Positions 32,146 through 41,305 of a stretch of DNA of 59,061 nt are shown here, one piece after another. Numbering within the stretch: position 1 is the first letter of the stretch; the number at the start of each line of letters is the position of its first letter. The position numbers and the translations under genes were made by a program. Where the stretch lies: assembly GCF_023516615.1 (NCBI RefSeq), contig NZ_JAMGBF010000014.1:1-59061 (forward strand), given 5' to 3'. The stretch comes from Streptomyces panaciradicis (GTDB lineage Bacteria > Actinomycetota > Actinomycetes > Streptomycetales > Streptomycetaceae). The notes beneath the pieces were generated by a model, which was not told the origin of the DNA, did not search any database, and was given only the letters and a program-made list of their open reading frames with translations.

Positions 32146-34605
32146 TCACGCCGACTCCGTCCCCGGGACGGACTGCGCGCACCAGATGGTCTTGCCGTGA
32201 GTCGTGTGCCGGGTGCCCCAGCCCTGGGTGAGCTGGGCGACGAGCAGCAGGCCCCGGCCGCCCTCGTCGAGGGCGCGTGCCCGGCGCAGGTGCGGGGCGG
32301 TGTTGCTGGAGTCGGAGACCTCGCAGATCAAGGCACTGTCGCGGATGAGCCGGAGCCGGATCGGGGGCTCGCCGTAGCGGATGGCGTTGGTCACCAGCTC
32401 GCTGACGACCAGTTCGGTGACGAACGCCGCCTCCTCCAGGCCCCAGGCCTCGACCTGCTCGACGGCGACCTTCCTGAGGTGCGGTACCTGTGCGAAGTCC
32501 GGTTCGACGTCCCAGTCGGCCACGTGCTGGGGGTCCAGTGCGCGCGTGCGGGCGACCAGCAGGGCGGCGTCGTCCGTGCGGAGTTCGGCCGGCGTGGCGG
32601 CGTCCATAACCGTGTCGCACAGCGACTCCAGGCAGGCCCGTGGGTCCAGGACCCGTAGCAGCTCGGCGATCCCCTGGTCGATGTCGAGTGCGCGGCTTTC
32701 GACCAGCCCGTCGGTGTAGAGGGCGATCAGGCTGCCTTCGGGCAGCTCGATCTCGGTCGCCTCGAACGGCAGTCCGCCGATGCCCAGGGGCGGTCCCGGT
32801 TGCGCCGAGACCGGGGCCGTGGAGCCGTCGGGGCAGAGGATCAACGGGAGCGGATGTCCCGCGCTCGCCAGCGTCAGTCGGCGGGTGACCGGGTCGTAGA
32901 CCGTGTAGAGGCAGGTGGCGCCCGTCTCGCCGGTCGTCTGGGTGTGGCTCGTCGACTGCAGGTCGCTGGCGAGGTGGAGGACCAGGTCGTCCAGGTAGGT
33001 CAGCAACTCGTCCGGCGGCAGGTCGACATCGGCGAGGGTACGGACCGCGGTGCGCAGCCGGCCCATGCTGGCCGAGGCGTGCAGGCCGTGGCCGACGACG
33101 TCGCCGACGATCAGCGCGACCCTGGCGCCGGACAGGGGGATCACGTCGAACCAGTCGCCGCCGACCTCCGCGCCGGTGCCCGCGGGCAGGTAGCGCGAGG
33201 CGACCTCGACGGCTTCCTGCTTCGGCAACCCCTGCGGCAGCAGGCTGCGTTGCAGGGTCAGCGCGGTGGAGCGCTCGCGGGAGTACCGGCGGGCGTTGTC
33301 GATGGCGACGGCCGCCTTGGCGGTCAGCTCTTCGGCCAGGATCAGGTCGTCCGCGGTGAACGCCTCGGGCCGGTCGGAACGGCAGAAGGCCACCACTCCG
33401 AGCAGTGCCCCGCGTGCGCGCAGCGGCACCGTGATCCGGCCCGTCAGTCCGTCCACGGCGAGGGAGGCGTCGATCACCGGATTGCCCGGCGGCCAGTGGG
33501 CGGGGTCGGCGGCGAGTCCGGGCCCGAAGGCCCACTCGCTGCCGGGACCGGGTTCCTCGGCGAGCTCGACCAGGGGGCTGCCGGTGGCAATGCAGCGGGC
33601 TGCGACGGAGTCCGGGGCGAGGGTGACCGGCGTCGGGGGCCCGGCGTGTCCGTCGGCGTCCTGCCCGGCACCGTGCCGGGCGGCGCGGCTGAGCGTGATG
33701 GTCTCCCGGCCGGCGAGTGTCGACGCCGAGGGCGGTTCCTCTCCGCACAGCACCTCGTCGAACAGGTCCACGGTGACGAGGTCGGTGAACCCGGGCACGG
33801 ATGCCCGGGCCAGGTCCTGGGCCGTTCCGATCACGTCGAGCGTCCGGCCGATGTCCCGGCCGGCCTCGTTGAGGATGAGCAACCGTTGCCGGGCCCAGTA
33901 CTCGGCGCTCATGTCGAATCCCCAGTTGGCGACCGCGCGGACCCTGCCCTCGGCATCGCGGACGGGCCACATGCTGGTGGCCCAGGCGTTGGCGTAGTTG
34001 CTGCCCAGCGGGCGGAAGACGGTGATCAGGCGCGCGGGTTCGCCCGTCCTGGCGACCTCGGAGAGTTGCTCGGTGTAGGGCTCGTCGTCCCTTTCGGGAA
34101 ACAGCGTGCGGTCGAACACGGGAAGCACCTCGCGGTACTTCTTGCCGAGGACCTGCTCCTCGGTGTGCGCGATCACCCGGCCCGACGAGGCGTTGATCCA
34201 CAAAAACCGCAGGTCCGGGTCGTAGACGCCCAGGGCGAAGGGGCACTGCTCGAAGGCCCGGTCGGCGATGACCGGCCGGCTGTCCCAGCGTTGGACGGTC
34301 AGGATCTTGCCCTGTAGGTGCCCGTGGGAGCCGAACAGCGGCTGGGCGGTCACCACGGCGTCCACGGACGTGCCGTCCCGGTGACGCAGGGTGATGAGCC
34401 CGGAGGCGTCGGCGTCGGTTCCGTGATGCTCGGGAAAGCCGGTGGGCGCGGGCCCGACCAGCAGGTCGGTCACCGGCCGGCCGACGGTGTCCTCAGCCGT
34501 CCAGCCCAGCAGCCGGCACCCGCCCTCGCTCCAGCCGCTCACCTGGCCGTCCGGGTCGACCACGACGACGGCAGTGGGCGCGTCCTGTCGGTCGGCCATT
34601 TCCAC
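32146..34605 (-). CDS. PAS-PAS-GAF-SpoIIE phosphatase with RsbW-like ATPase domain
   Basis: An 819-residue protein. Two PAS domains (TAVVVVDPDGQVSGWSEGGC; PFALGVYDPDLRFLWINASS), a GAF domain (about residues 250-430, ending LTAKAAVAIDNARRY), a PP2C domain (VGGDWFDVI, VGDVVGHGLHASASMG, LASAGHPLPLIL, LYTDGLVESRA) and a C-terminal HATPase (VVSELVTNAIRYGEPP, CEVSDSSNTAPHLRRA, GGRGLLLVAQLTQGWG). Fusions of this type combine the phosphatase and kinase arms of partner switching. GTG 34605 is chosen because GGAGG lies 8 bp upstream; ATG 34599 is an alternative. It is tail-to-tail with the preceding phosphatase gene, 38 bp apart. Confidence 0.9.
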   Translation of the reverse strand: MEMADRQDAPTAVVVVDPDGQVSGWSEGGCRLLGWTAEDTVGRPVTDLLVGPAPTGFPEHHGTDADASGLITLRHRDGTSVDAVVTAQPLFGSHGHLQGKILTVQRWDSRPVIADRAFEQCPFALGVYDPDLRFLWINASSGRVIAHTEEQVLGKKYREVLPVFDRTLFPERDDEPYTEQLSEVARTGEPARLITVFRPLGSNYANAWATSMWPVRDAEGRVRAVANWGFDMSAEYWARQRLLILNEAGRDIGRTLDVIGTAQDLARASVPGFTDLVTVDLFDEVLCGEEPPSASTLAGRETITLSRAARHGAGQDADGHAGPPTPVTLAPDSVAARCIATGSPLVELAEEPGPGSEWAFGPGLAADPAHWPPGNPVIDASLAVDGLTGRITVPLRARGALLGVVAFCRSDRPEAFTADDLILAEELTAKAAVAIDNARRYSRERSTALTLQRSLLPQGLPKQEAVEVASRYLPAGTGAEVGGDWFDVIPLSGARVALIVGDVVGHGLHASASMGRLRTAVRTLADVDLPPDELLTYLDDLVLHLASDLQSTSHTQTTGETGATCLYTVYDPVTRRLTLASAGHPLPLILCPDGSTAPVSAQPGPPLGIGGLPFEATEIELPEGSLIALYTDGLVESRALDIDQGIAELLRVLDPRACLESLCDTVMDAATPAELRTDDAALLVARTRALDPQHVADWDVEPDFAQVPHLRKVAVEQVEAWGLEEAAFVTELVVSELVTNAIRYGEPPIRLRLIRDSALICEVSDSSNTAPHLRRARALDEGGRGLLLVAQLTQGWGTRHTTHGKTIWCAQSVPGTESA

Positions 34606-34743
34606 GCACCACACCTCCGTCCGGACACGGTTGTCCGCAAGGGCTGATGTCCAGCGTAGGTCCACTCCTGCCGCACGGCGTCCCAGCCGGTACGTCCGGG
34701 CTGCGCACCCGGCCTCGCACGGACCGGCAGGTGGAAAGCACCG

Positions 34744-35013
34744 TCAGGCGCCTTGCCGGTCCTCCTCCTCGCCGGTGTCGGCCTGCGGGGGAGCGGTGTC
34801 GGCGCGGTCGGTGATCGGGGCGAGGCGCTGGGCGGCCGTACCGAGGAGTTCCAGATCGGCCTTCGTGTGGGCGATCGCCGCGTCGATCAGAAGGGTGACC
34901 AGGGGATCGTCCGCTCGGGTGCGCCGCAGCCGGGTCAGGCCGGCGAGTTCGGCGATGTACACCTCCAGCAGCTGATCAGCGCTCCAGCTGACGTCCCAGC
35001 CGACGCGGTTCAC
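34744..35013 (-). CDS. Small acidic helical hypothetical protein (89 aa)
   Basis: An 89-residue protein with two predicted helices (SADQLLEVYIAELAGLTRLR; TLLIDAAIAHTKADLELLGT) and an acidic, disordered tail (PQADTGEEEDRQ). Good third-position bias supports coding. It lies upstream of the phosphatase gene on the same strand (139 bp gap). Function unknown; I do not recognise the family. Confidence 0.6.
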   Translation of the reverse strand: MNRVGWDVSWSADQLLEVYIAELAGLTRLRRTRADDPLVTLLIDAAIAHTKADLELLGTAAQRLAPITDRADTAPPQADTGEEEDRQGA

Positions 35014-35104
35014 AAGGGCGACTTCTGAGCCCTTGGGGCTGAGGTCAGTGACTCGTCACGCCGACGTGATCGTCGTCCGAGCTTGCGCCGATAGTGTGGT
35101 GAAC

Positions 35105-35572
35105 ATGCCCGATGAGTGGATCGGCTTCAACTGTCGAGATCGGCAAAGGTACTGGTGGCGGACCGGCTTCCTGACGCTGGCGCTCGCTGGTGTGATGCTG
35201 GCGATGGGCTTGACCACACAGGAGCCGGGCACGTGGTGGTGGGTCGGTGGCGTGGGGGCCGTATCTGTGATGGTGGTCCTCAGCACGATCAACTCGATCT
35301 ACGGCCGGGTTCTCCTGACCCCGAGGGGATTGCAGTTCCGCACCTTTGTCAGCCAGCGAGTGGTCCTTTGGAGCGAGGTCGCCCGCATCGAGAAGCGGCA
35401 GCGCGTGTCACGGAGCCGAACGTGGTGGGACTTGCGGGTCGTCCGGGTCCATGGGCGCGCGCTCGCGATTCCCGGAACCTCGACCGACCGGATAGCGGAT
35501 GCCGAGCTTGAGCGGAAGCAGGCGGCCATCGAGAAGTGCTGGTCTCGCGCAGTCGGCAGTGGACGGAACTGA
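35105..35572 (+). CDS. PH-domain-like membrane protein
   Basis: A 155-residue protein with two hydrophobic helices near the N-terminus (TGFLTLALAGVMLAMGLTT and VGGVGAVSVMVVLSTI), followed by a bacterial PH-like sandwich (VLLTPRGLQFRTFVSQRVVL, WSEVARIEKRQRV, VRVHGRALAIPGTS). This architecture is common in Streptomyces DUF/PH-domain proteins. ATG 35105 fits the charged start MPDEWIGFNCRDRQRYWW. The C-terminus is helical (DAELERKQAAIEKCW). Role unknown, membrane-associated. Convergent with the frameshifted gene that follows. Confidence 0.7.
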   Translation: MPDEWIGFNCRDRQRYWWRTGFLTLALAGVMLAMGLTTQEPGTWWWVGGVGAVSVMVVLSTINSIYGRVLLTPRGLQFRTFVSQRVVLWSEVARIEKRQRVSRSRTWWDLRVVRVHGRALAIPGTSTDRIADAELERKQAAIEKCWSRAVGSGRN

Positions 35573-35651
35573 TGTCGCGAGAACGCCGGCTGCGGTGAGG
35601 AAGGCGGCGGCCGCCGAGGCATCGCGCTCGACCGGCTCCATCGTCATGCGC

Positions 35652-35935
35652 TCAGGGGATGAGCTGGTTCGCGTACACAGCGAAGTCGAGACCCCGTCCG
35701 GCGCAGTGGAGACGGTCACGACGCCGTCGCCGGCCGTGGTCTCGATGTCGCACGCCACGGTGACCTCGACCGGGTAGACCGACGCGGGGCTCAGCTCAGT
35801 GGACTGCCCGAAGGTCGAGCATGTGTCGATCAACGACCAACGTCGGCCCGCAGCGCCGACGAACTGAACCTCGACGATGCCGGGAAACGGTTCGTCGTCC
35901 AGTCGGCGAAACGCTTCGCACCGCAGCTCAGGCAT
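35652..35935 (-). pseudogene. Hypothetical protein with probable frameshift
   Basis: From ATG 35935 (GGAG 5 bp upstream) the frame reads MPELRCEAFRRLDDEPFPGI, VEVQFVGAAGRRWSLIDT and VTVACDIETTAGDGVVTVST with good codon bias. It then runs on in a Ser/Arg-rich, non-coding-like sequence antisense to the previous gene. Shifting one base near 35695 gives GLDFAVYANQLIP and a stop at 35652, the usual kind of ending for these ~95-residue proteins. So a one-base loss is likely. Family not recognised; all-beta, possibly an immunity-type protein. Confidence 0.5.
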
Positions 35936-36016
35936 GCACACTCCGTCTCGGGTTCAGCGACCGACGGCAACCACGGCCCTACGCCTGAGACACCGGCCCT
36001 GGTCACGCGGCAACCT

Positions 36017-37531
36017 TCAGGCGTCGGCAATCCAGCTGCCGTGGAATCCCAGCGGCACGCGGCCCGGCAGCTGGATCCGGGCCAGCGGGTGCCCGCCGAA
36101 GTCCTGGGCCGACAGGATCACCAGGTCGGTCGCGCCACGGTCGGGGTCGTTCACGTACGACAGGACGTAACCGTCGTCCTCGTCCCGTGCGCCGTGCCGG
36201 GGAACGAACACCGGCTCGCCGGCCGCCGCGCCCTCGGGGAAGCGGTGCACCTGCCCACTGCCTCGCAGCATGTCCTGTTTGATCAGGTAGTTGGAGAACT
36301 TCTGGTCCGGCGGTACGCCGTCGACGGTCTCGTACGCGCGCCACATCTCGGCCGCGCTCGCGGTGTAGGCGTAGCGGTGCCGGTGTGCGACGAGGGATTC
36401 GTTGATGCGGGGGAATTCCTGCGGGCGGTCGTCCAGCCGGTCGCTGCGCACCCGGCCCGCCCGCGGGTCGATCGTCCAGCGGTCCAGCGTCGGTGCACCG
36501 GTCGCGCAGGGGCCGCCCATCCCACGGCCGGCGGCGTAGAACGGCGCGGGGAACCCGATGTACTCCATCACGACCGTGTCGCCCTCGTCGTACGCGTTGA
36601 GCGTGTGCGAGTAGTACACGGGGTCGATCTCGAACCAGCGCGTGGTGCCACCGTTGCGCGGCAACAGGCCGATGCGCATGGGGTGATGGTCGTTCCACAC
36701 GTACGGCACGATCGCGCCCGCCTCCGCGGCGTCGGCGTCGAAGGTGATCGGCACGTCCACGATCACCACGTACCTCTCGGTGAGCGCGAAGTCGTGCATC
36801 ATCGGCGCGTCCGCGACGGGAACCCGCGTCGTCCGGGCCACCCGGCCGGTTCGGTCGATCATGATGTGCCGCACATGGTCCCAGGTGGGGTAGTAGGCGA
36901 CCGCGTGCAACTCGTCGGCCACCGCGTCGTACTTGGTGTGCGCGGTGAACGCGCCCTGAAGGGTGGAGCGGAAGTCGTACGGGCGTACGGTGCCCAACTC
37001 GCCGTCCAGCTCGTACGGCAGAGGTCCGCTTTCCTGCAACGCCAGGATGCGGCCCTTGTACGGGATGACGTGGGTGTTGCACGCGAAGTCGTCCGGCGGC
37101 ACCTGGCCCGGGTAGCTTTCCCCCAGTTTCGTCGTCACCTGTGAGGACCGCACCCAGCGGTTGCGGTACCACTCCGCGCGTCCGCCGCGCAGCCGGACGC
37201 CGTGCACCATTCCGTCGCCGAGCATCCAGTGATGGGCCCGGACGTCCTCGAGGCCCAGCGCGTTCGGGCCGTTGCGCAGATAGCGGCCGTCCAGGTCGTG
37301 CGGGATGCGGCCGGTGACTTTGAGGTCAAAGGCGGTCAACTCCTCGCTGACAGGCGCGAAGGCGCCTTCCAGGAACGGCCTGGACCCGCTCACGCCACTC
37401 TTCATGCTTACGGGAGCCGCCTGTGCCGCGGTCGTGTGAAGGTTCGGTCCGAGACCACTCCCCACGATGCCGCCGGCTGCCGCTGCGGCGGTGCCCTTGA
37501 GGACTTTCCTCCGTGTGTGACTGGCCATCAT
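36017..37531 (-). CDS. Tat-exported carotenoid/lignostilbene oxygenase family protein
   Basis: A 504-residue seven-bladed propeller enzyme of the RPE65/carotenoid cleavage dioxygenase family. The N-terminus MASHTRRKVLKGTAAAAAGG carries a twin-arginine signal, so it is exported folded. Iron-ligand regions: YPTWDHVRHIMID, DAPMMHDFALTERYVVI, YYSHTLNAYDEGDTVV and the terminal LGFHGSWIADA. The family opening FAPVSEELTAFDLKVTGRIP and DLDGRYLRNGPNA are also clear. It would cleave a C=C bond of a carotenoid or stilbene-type substrate with oxygen. Most carotenoid oxygenases are cytoplasmic, so export is notable. No carotenoid genes are adjacent. Two ATGs (37531, 37528) follow GGGGA. Confidence 0.92.
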   Translation of the reverse strand: MMASHTRRKVLKGTAAAAAGGIVGSGLGPNLHTTAAQAAPVSMKSGVSGSRPFLEGAFAPVSEELTAFDLKVTGRIPHDLDGRYLRNGPNALGLEDVRAHHWMLGDGMVHGVRLRGGRAEWYRNRWVRSSQVTTKLGESYPGQVPPDDFACNTHVIPYKGRILALQESGPLPYELDGELGTVRPYDFRSTLQGAFTAHTKYDAVADELHAVAYYPTWDHVRHIMIDRTGRVARTTRVPVADAPMMHDFALTERYVVIVDVPITFDADAAEAGAIVPYVWNDHHPMRIGLLPRNGGTTRWFEIDPVYYSHTLNAYDEGDTVVMEYIGFPAPFYAAGRGMGGPCATGAPTLDRWTIDPRAGRVRSDRLDDRPQEFPRINESLVAHRHRYAYTASAAEMWRAYETVDGVPPDQKFSNYLIKQDMLRGSGQVHRFPEGAAAGEPVFVPRHGARDEDDGYVLSYVNDPDRGATDLVILSAQDFGGHPLARIQLPGRVPLGFHGSWIADA

Positions 37532-37735
37532 GCTTCCCCGTTCCGATGTCGACGCCGTCGGCCGCAGGTGCCGCCTACGGAGCAACTCTCCTCTGCGGTC
37601 GCCCGTGGGACAGTTGGCCCAGGTGCCGGACCGGGGGTGGTACCGGCACCACCCCGGAGACCCCTGTTGAACCCCGCTGGCCTCCGTCGCGTTGTGCTTC
37701 TGCAGTCCCAGCAACATCGCGGAAATGGGGTAATA

Positions 37736-38338
37736 GTGGACACGCTCAGGAAGATCATGGACTTGCGGCAGGATCCTGCACCGCAGGCGAGCAATCCGCG
37801 CCAGGAGGCCATGTCGCACATCCATACGGTGCTCAACCAGGGAGGCGCGCAGGGCGTCACCGTAGGGCACGCCGTCGCGGCCGCGATCGAAGGGATTCAC
37901 TACGGGGCGGGAGAACATGGCGCACGGGATGTGCACACCGTATTCATGGACCCGGCACTCACCGACGCGTACCTGACCCCGCTCAACAGCGAGCATGCCC
38001 CGGAGGCCCATAGGCAGATCGCCGAGGCCGAGTTCAACTACTGGGATCAGCAAAACAGGCAGAACCCCACCCGGGGTACCCAGGTGGCAGTGTCGTTCGA
38101 TGTGGATCATCGAGTTCAGCTGCAGTCCAACATCGGCCGCTTGGTGCAGGCGGGCCAATCCTTCACCCAGCACCTTGCGAACGAGCAGCCCTTCAGCACG
38201 GGCAACGAAAACCCCGTCGCGCTCTACGCAGGCATGCTGCCCCCTGGATCGTCCCAACCGAGGGCGAGCCAGCAGGGGTCCGCCTCCACACAGCCGGCAA
38301 CCACTCCGGCTCCCGCTCCCAAGGGACGACGCCGCTAG
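37736..38338 (+). CDS. Hypothetical protein (200 aa)
   Basis: A soluble 200-residue protein starting at GTG 37736 (GGGG 5 bp upstream). It contains HIHTVLNQGGAQGVTVGHAV, FMDPALTDAYLTPLNSEHAP, AEAEFNYWDQQNRQNPTRGT, and SFDVDHRVQLQSNIGRLVQA, and ends in a Pro/Ala/Ser tail (TTPAPAPKGRRR). The DHRVQLQ motif recalls the 'vDHivELQ' segment of some HNH-like toxin or polymorphic-toxin C-termini, but without more conserved residues this is speculative. Divergent from the carotenoid oxygenase (204 bp). Function unknown. Confidence 0.6.
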   Translation: MDTLRKIMDLRQDPAPQASNPRQEAMSHIHTVLNQGGAQGVTVGHAVAAAIEGIHYGAGEHGARDVHTVFMDPALTDAYLTPLNSEHAPEAHRQIAEAEFNYWDQQNRQNPTRGTQVAVSFDVDHRVQLQSNIGRLVQAGQSFTQHLANEQPFSTGNENPVALYAGMLPPGSSQPRASQQGSASTQPATTPAPAPKGRRR

Positions 38339-38538
38339 GTTGCATGGCTCAAGTCACCGGGCTGAGATGAGACGTCGGTGAGGTGCAGTGCGGCCTGGGA
38401 GGCGAACGCGAGTCCGTTGGTTCGCGCAGCCCCAGGCCGCGCCCTTGCTCGAGGCGGTTCACGCGCCGCTCAGCCGGCCGAAGAGGACGACACGGTCGGA
38501 GCCGAGGACGCCAGGTGAGCACACCGCACAGGGCGCTG

Positions 38539-39141
38539 TCACAGCCCGAAGGCGCCGCCCTCGACGAGGATGAGCAGGCCGATGGCGATCAGGACCAGGG
38601 GCAGCAGGATGTGGCCCCAGCGAGCGAGCGCCTTCGCGATGACGGGACGGGTGGCGAAGAACCTGCCCGCCCAGCACCACACGGCCACGAGCACGAGGAA
38701 CACCACGGCGTACACGCTCATCCCGCCGATGCCCGCGGTGGCGAACACGGGCACGTAGACGCCGATGTTGTCGCCCCCGTTGGCGAAGGTGACGGCGGCG
38801 ACCTCCAGCGGGCCCGGCCCTCCCTCCCCGGCCCGTTCCTCCTCGTCATCGCTGCCGTCGTGGCGGTCCGTCCATGCCCGCCAGGCGGCCTTCAGACCCA
38901 GGGCGAGCGGCAGAAGGCCGAGGTAGGGGATGACGGCCTCGGGCAGGAACGTCGCACCGAGCGCGGCAGCCACCGCCACGGCGAGAATCGCGGCGAAGCC
39001 CAGGTACTGACCCAGCATGATGCGGCGGGCGGATCCGGGGTGACCGGCGCCCTGGGCGAAGAACAGTGCCAGCACCAGGATGTCGTCGATGTTGGTGACG
39101 GCGAACAAGCCGACGGCCTGTCCGACGATGCCCAGGTGCAC
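38539..39141 (-). CDS. CadD-type cadmium resistance transporter
   Basis: A 200-residue membrane protein with five to six hydrophobic helices. VTNIDDILVLALFFAQG near the N-terminus and AAVTFANGGDNIGVYVPVFA after the middle acidic loop (DGSDDEEERAGEGG) are the paired Asp-containing motifs of the cadmium resistance transporter family, a LysE-superfamily branch. The cytoplasmic loop is rich in Asp/Glu and could bind metal. It would export Cd2+ or a related cation. No ArsR/CmtR-type regulator is adjacent. Substrate specificity cannot be told. Confidence 0.88.
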   Translation of the reverse strand: MHLGIVGQAVGLFAVTNIDDILVLALFFAQGAGHPGSARRIMLGQYLGFAAILAVAVAAALGATFLPEAVIPYLGLLPLALGLKAAWRAWTDRHDGSDDEEERAGEGGPGPLEVAAVTFANGGDNIGVYVPVFATAGIGGMSVYAVVFLVLVAVWCWAGRFFATRPVIAKALARWGHILLPLVLIAIGLLILVEGGAFGL

Positions 39142-39334
39142 GGTGGCTGCTCTCCTCTGCCGCGGGTTGCCCGGTGAGGCTACCCGCAGCTCATCCAGCA
39201 GGGGCCGCGGGGCTGAGGTTCGGCCGGGTACGCCCCCGAGGTCGATCAGCGCCGCCGGCCCGAGCCGGTGACCGGCTCGACGTTCACTCGTTTGACGGAG
39301 CGTTACACCCGCGCTCTGGAAAGCATGTCAGCCT

Positions 39335-41293
39335 ATGTACCTTCGCTTGTTTCGGCCTGAAGCCGGGCCTCAGGCTCAGGATGTGGAAGCCGTCCTGGTG
39401 GAGCGGTACCGGGACCTGGTCCGCCTGGCGTATCTGGTGCTTCCGGCATCGCTCGGCCGTCATCGGCGGGTGCTCCTGGCGCACTCTCTGGTCCAGCGGG
39501 CCCTGCCGCGGTCGAAGTCGCGCACGCGCGCCGTTCCGCGCCCCCGGGAGGAGGCACACGGCAGGGCGACAGCCGAGCGAGGTCTCATGGTCGAGGTGCT
39601 GCGTGCGGCATTGGCCTGCGAACGACGCCCACGCCGTTGGTCCCCGCGGCTCGCCGCGCCGGCGGCGATGAAGCCTCGGGCGCCCTTCGTGGTGGGACTC
39701 CGGTTGTTCCCTCGATCGGGCGGGGCGGACGAACTGGACCTGGCCCGTCGGCTCTCGACCGTCTCCGCCGCCTCGCGCGCCGCGTGTCTTCTGCGTGCGG
39801 TTCATGGTCTGTCCGAGGAGGCTGTGCACGACCTGCTCCAAGCAGCGGGCGTGGCGGACCCGGCCGCTGCCGTACGTACGGCCGACTCGCTCGGAGCAGG
39901 ACAAGCCGGCCCGACCGCCGCGCTGCTGTCGGCGCAGGAATTCGACGCCTGCGTCCTCCAGGCCGGCCCCACCGATCTGCTCCGCCGCAGCCGCCGAGTC
40001 AGAGCGGCTTGGGGCGCCGCCGCCGTCGCCCTCGCGACGGCGACCACCTTGGCCATGACGGCGGCCGGTGACACGGCACCCGGGCCGTCCACCGCGGCGT
40101 CCGCCGCCGACGCCGCGTTCAGGCCCGCGGACTTGGTGCGCACCCCGGCACAGGCATGGGACGACACCTCGCGAGTCGACTTCACCGCGTGGCCGGCCCG
40201 CGGCTCGCGCTCCCACGACGACGCCTTGCTCGGCAGGGCCCTGGCCACCTGGGCCCATCCGCCGACCGGCACCCGTGTCCGGCTCGCTCCCGCCACGACC
40301 GCGGCCGCACCGACGACCGCACCACAACTGCTGTACGCGGGAGACGTCGCCGACCGCACTGTGGTGCTGCTGTACGACGGCACGCGACTCGCCCGGTACA
40401 GCGAGACCCGCTCCTCGGCGCAGGCCGCCGAGCTCAGTGTCGCCCGTACCGATGACGCGGACCTCACGACGGCTGCGGCCGTGTCGCTGGCCTCGGGCAA
40501 GGGCGGCGCACGTTATCTGCTGGCTCCCTGGATCTCCGAGGCGAGCATCCGCGACCTGCTGCGCCCGGACGTTCTCGCCCGTCCCTTGCGGACCGCGAAG
40601 GACGGCGTCACGCAGCCGGTGCCGTCGGTGTCCGCCGGCCACGGCTGCGAAAACCGCCCGGTGCTCCAGTTGCGTTCCTCCTCACGCATCGTCGAAAAGC
40701 ACTCGTTCCTGCTCGCCGACCGGGGCGGCCTGTCCCCGGCCCACCTCACGTATGTCCCGCTGCCGGGCAAAGGCCGACCGCCCGGCCGGCCCCGCGAGGC
40801 CACCGGCTCAGCCGCCCTGGTCGCGTGGGGGCACCTGGCCTGCGCGCTGGACTCGCTCGGGGACGCCGGGGTGCGCTCCGTCAACGCCTGGGACTTCGCC
40901 GAGCAGGATCTGCCCGACAGCGGTGGCACGGCCGTATGGACCTGCGCCCGCGCCGATACCTGGAGCGGACCCGGCGAGGTGACCGTGACCCTGCGGACGA
41001 GCAGGGACACGCCGACCGCGCCCGCCCGCACGGTCGCACGGGCGCGGTCGACCGCCGCCTGCAGCCGATTCGGTCAGAACGTCGCGGCGACGACCGGATG
41101 GCGGTCACCGAGGGGGCACTGGTACGTGCTGGTAGCCGGCAGCAGGGCCGTGACACGCCTGTCGGTGAGCGGGGACGCATCCGCCACGGAGGAGGGGCGG
41201 ACACTCGATGCGCCTGCCTCCCACAGACCCCGGACCCAGGTCCGCGCCACGCTGTCCACGGGAGAGCAACTGAACGCTCTCGGGTCCCAGTGA
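39335..41293 (+). CDS. Large membrane protein with sigma-region-like N-terminus
   Basis: A 652-residue protein. Residues 1-60 (AVLVERYRDLVRLAYLVLPA, SLGRHRRVLLAHSLVQRALP) resemble region 2 of ECF sigma factors, and residues ~135-185 (RLSTVSAASRAACLLRAVHG, LSEEAVHDLLQAAGVADPAA) resemble region 4 with its helix-turn-helix. A single TM helix follows (AAVALATATTLAMTAA, about 226-245), and the last ~400 residues, rich in Thr/Ala/Arg and with two Cys (GHGCENRPV, HLACALD), would be extracytoplasmic. The order sigma-like/TM/exported domain suggests a membrane-held DNA-binding or relic sigma protein. I cannot say whether it binds RNA polymerase. Similar proteins occur in streptomycetes as hypothetical membrane proteins. 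Confidence 0.7.
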   Translation: MYLRLFRPEAGPQAQDVEAVLVERYRDLVRLAYLVLPASLGRHRRVLLAHSLVQRALPRSKSRTRAVPRPREEAHGRATAERGLMVEVLRAALACERRPRRWSPRLAAPAAMKPRAPFVVGLRLFPRSGGADELDLARRLSTVSAASRAACLLRAVHGLSEEAVHDLLQAAGVADPAAAVRTADSLGAGQAGPTAALLSAQEFDACVLQAGPTDLLRRSRRVRAAWGAAAVALATATTLAMTAAGDTAPGPSTAASAADAAFRPADLVRTPAQAWDDTSRVDFTAWPARGSRSHDDALLGRALATWAHPPTGTRVRLAPATTAAAPTTAPQLLYAGDVADRTVVLLYDGTRLARYSETRSSAQAAELSVARTDDADLTTAAAVSLASGKGGARYLLAPWISEASIRDLLRPDVLARPLRTAKDGVTQPVPSVSAGHGCENRPVLQLRSSSRIVEKHSFLLADRGGLSPAHLTYVPLPGKGRPPGRPREATGSAALVAWGHLACALDSLGDAGVRSVNAWDFAEQDLPDSGGTAVWTCARADTWSGPGEVTVTLRTSRDTPTAPARTVARARSTAACSRFGQNVAATTGWRSPRGHWYVLVAGSRAVTRLSVSGDASATEEGRTLDAPASHRPRTQVRATLSTGEQLNALGSQ

Positions 41294-41305
41294 GGGACTC
41301 GGCCG

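Noticed and set aside
30145..32658. Long plus-strand frame overlapping the first PP2C gene
   Set aside because: Composition is Arg/Pro/Gly-rich without motifs, whereas the other frame contains complete PAS, GAF and PP2C motifs.
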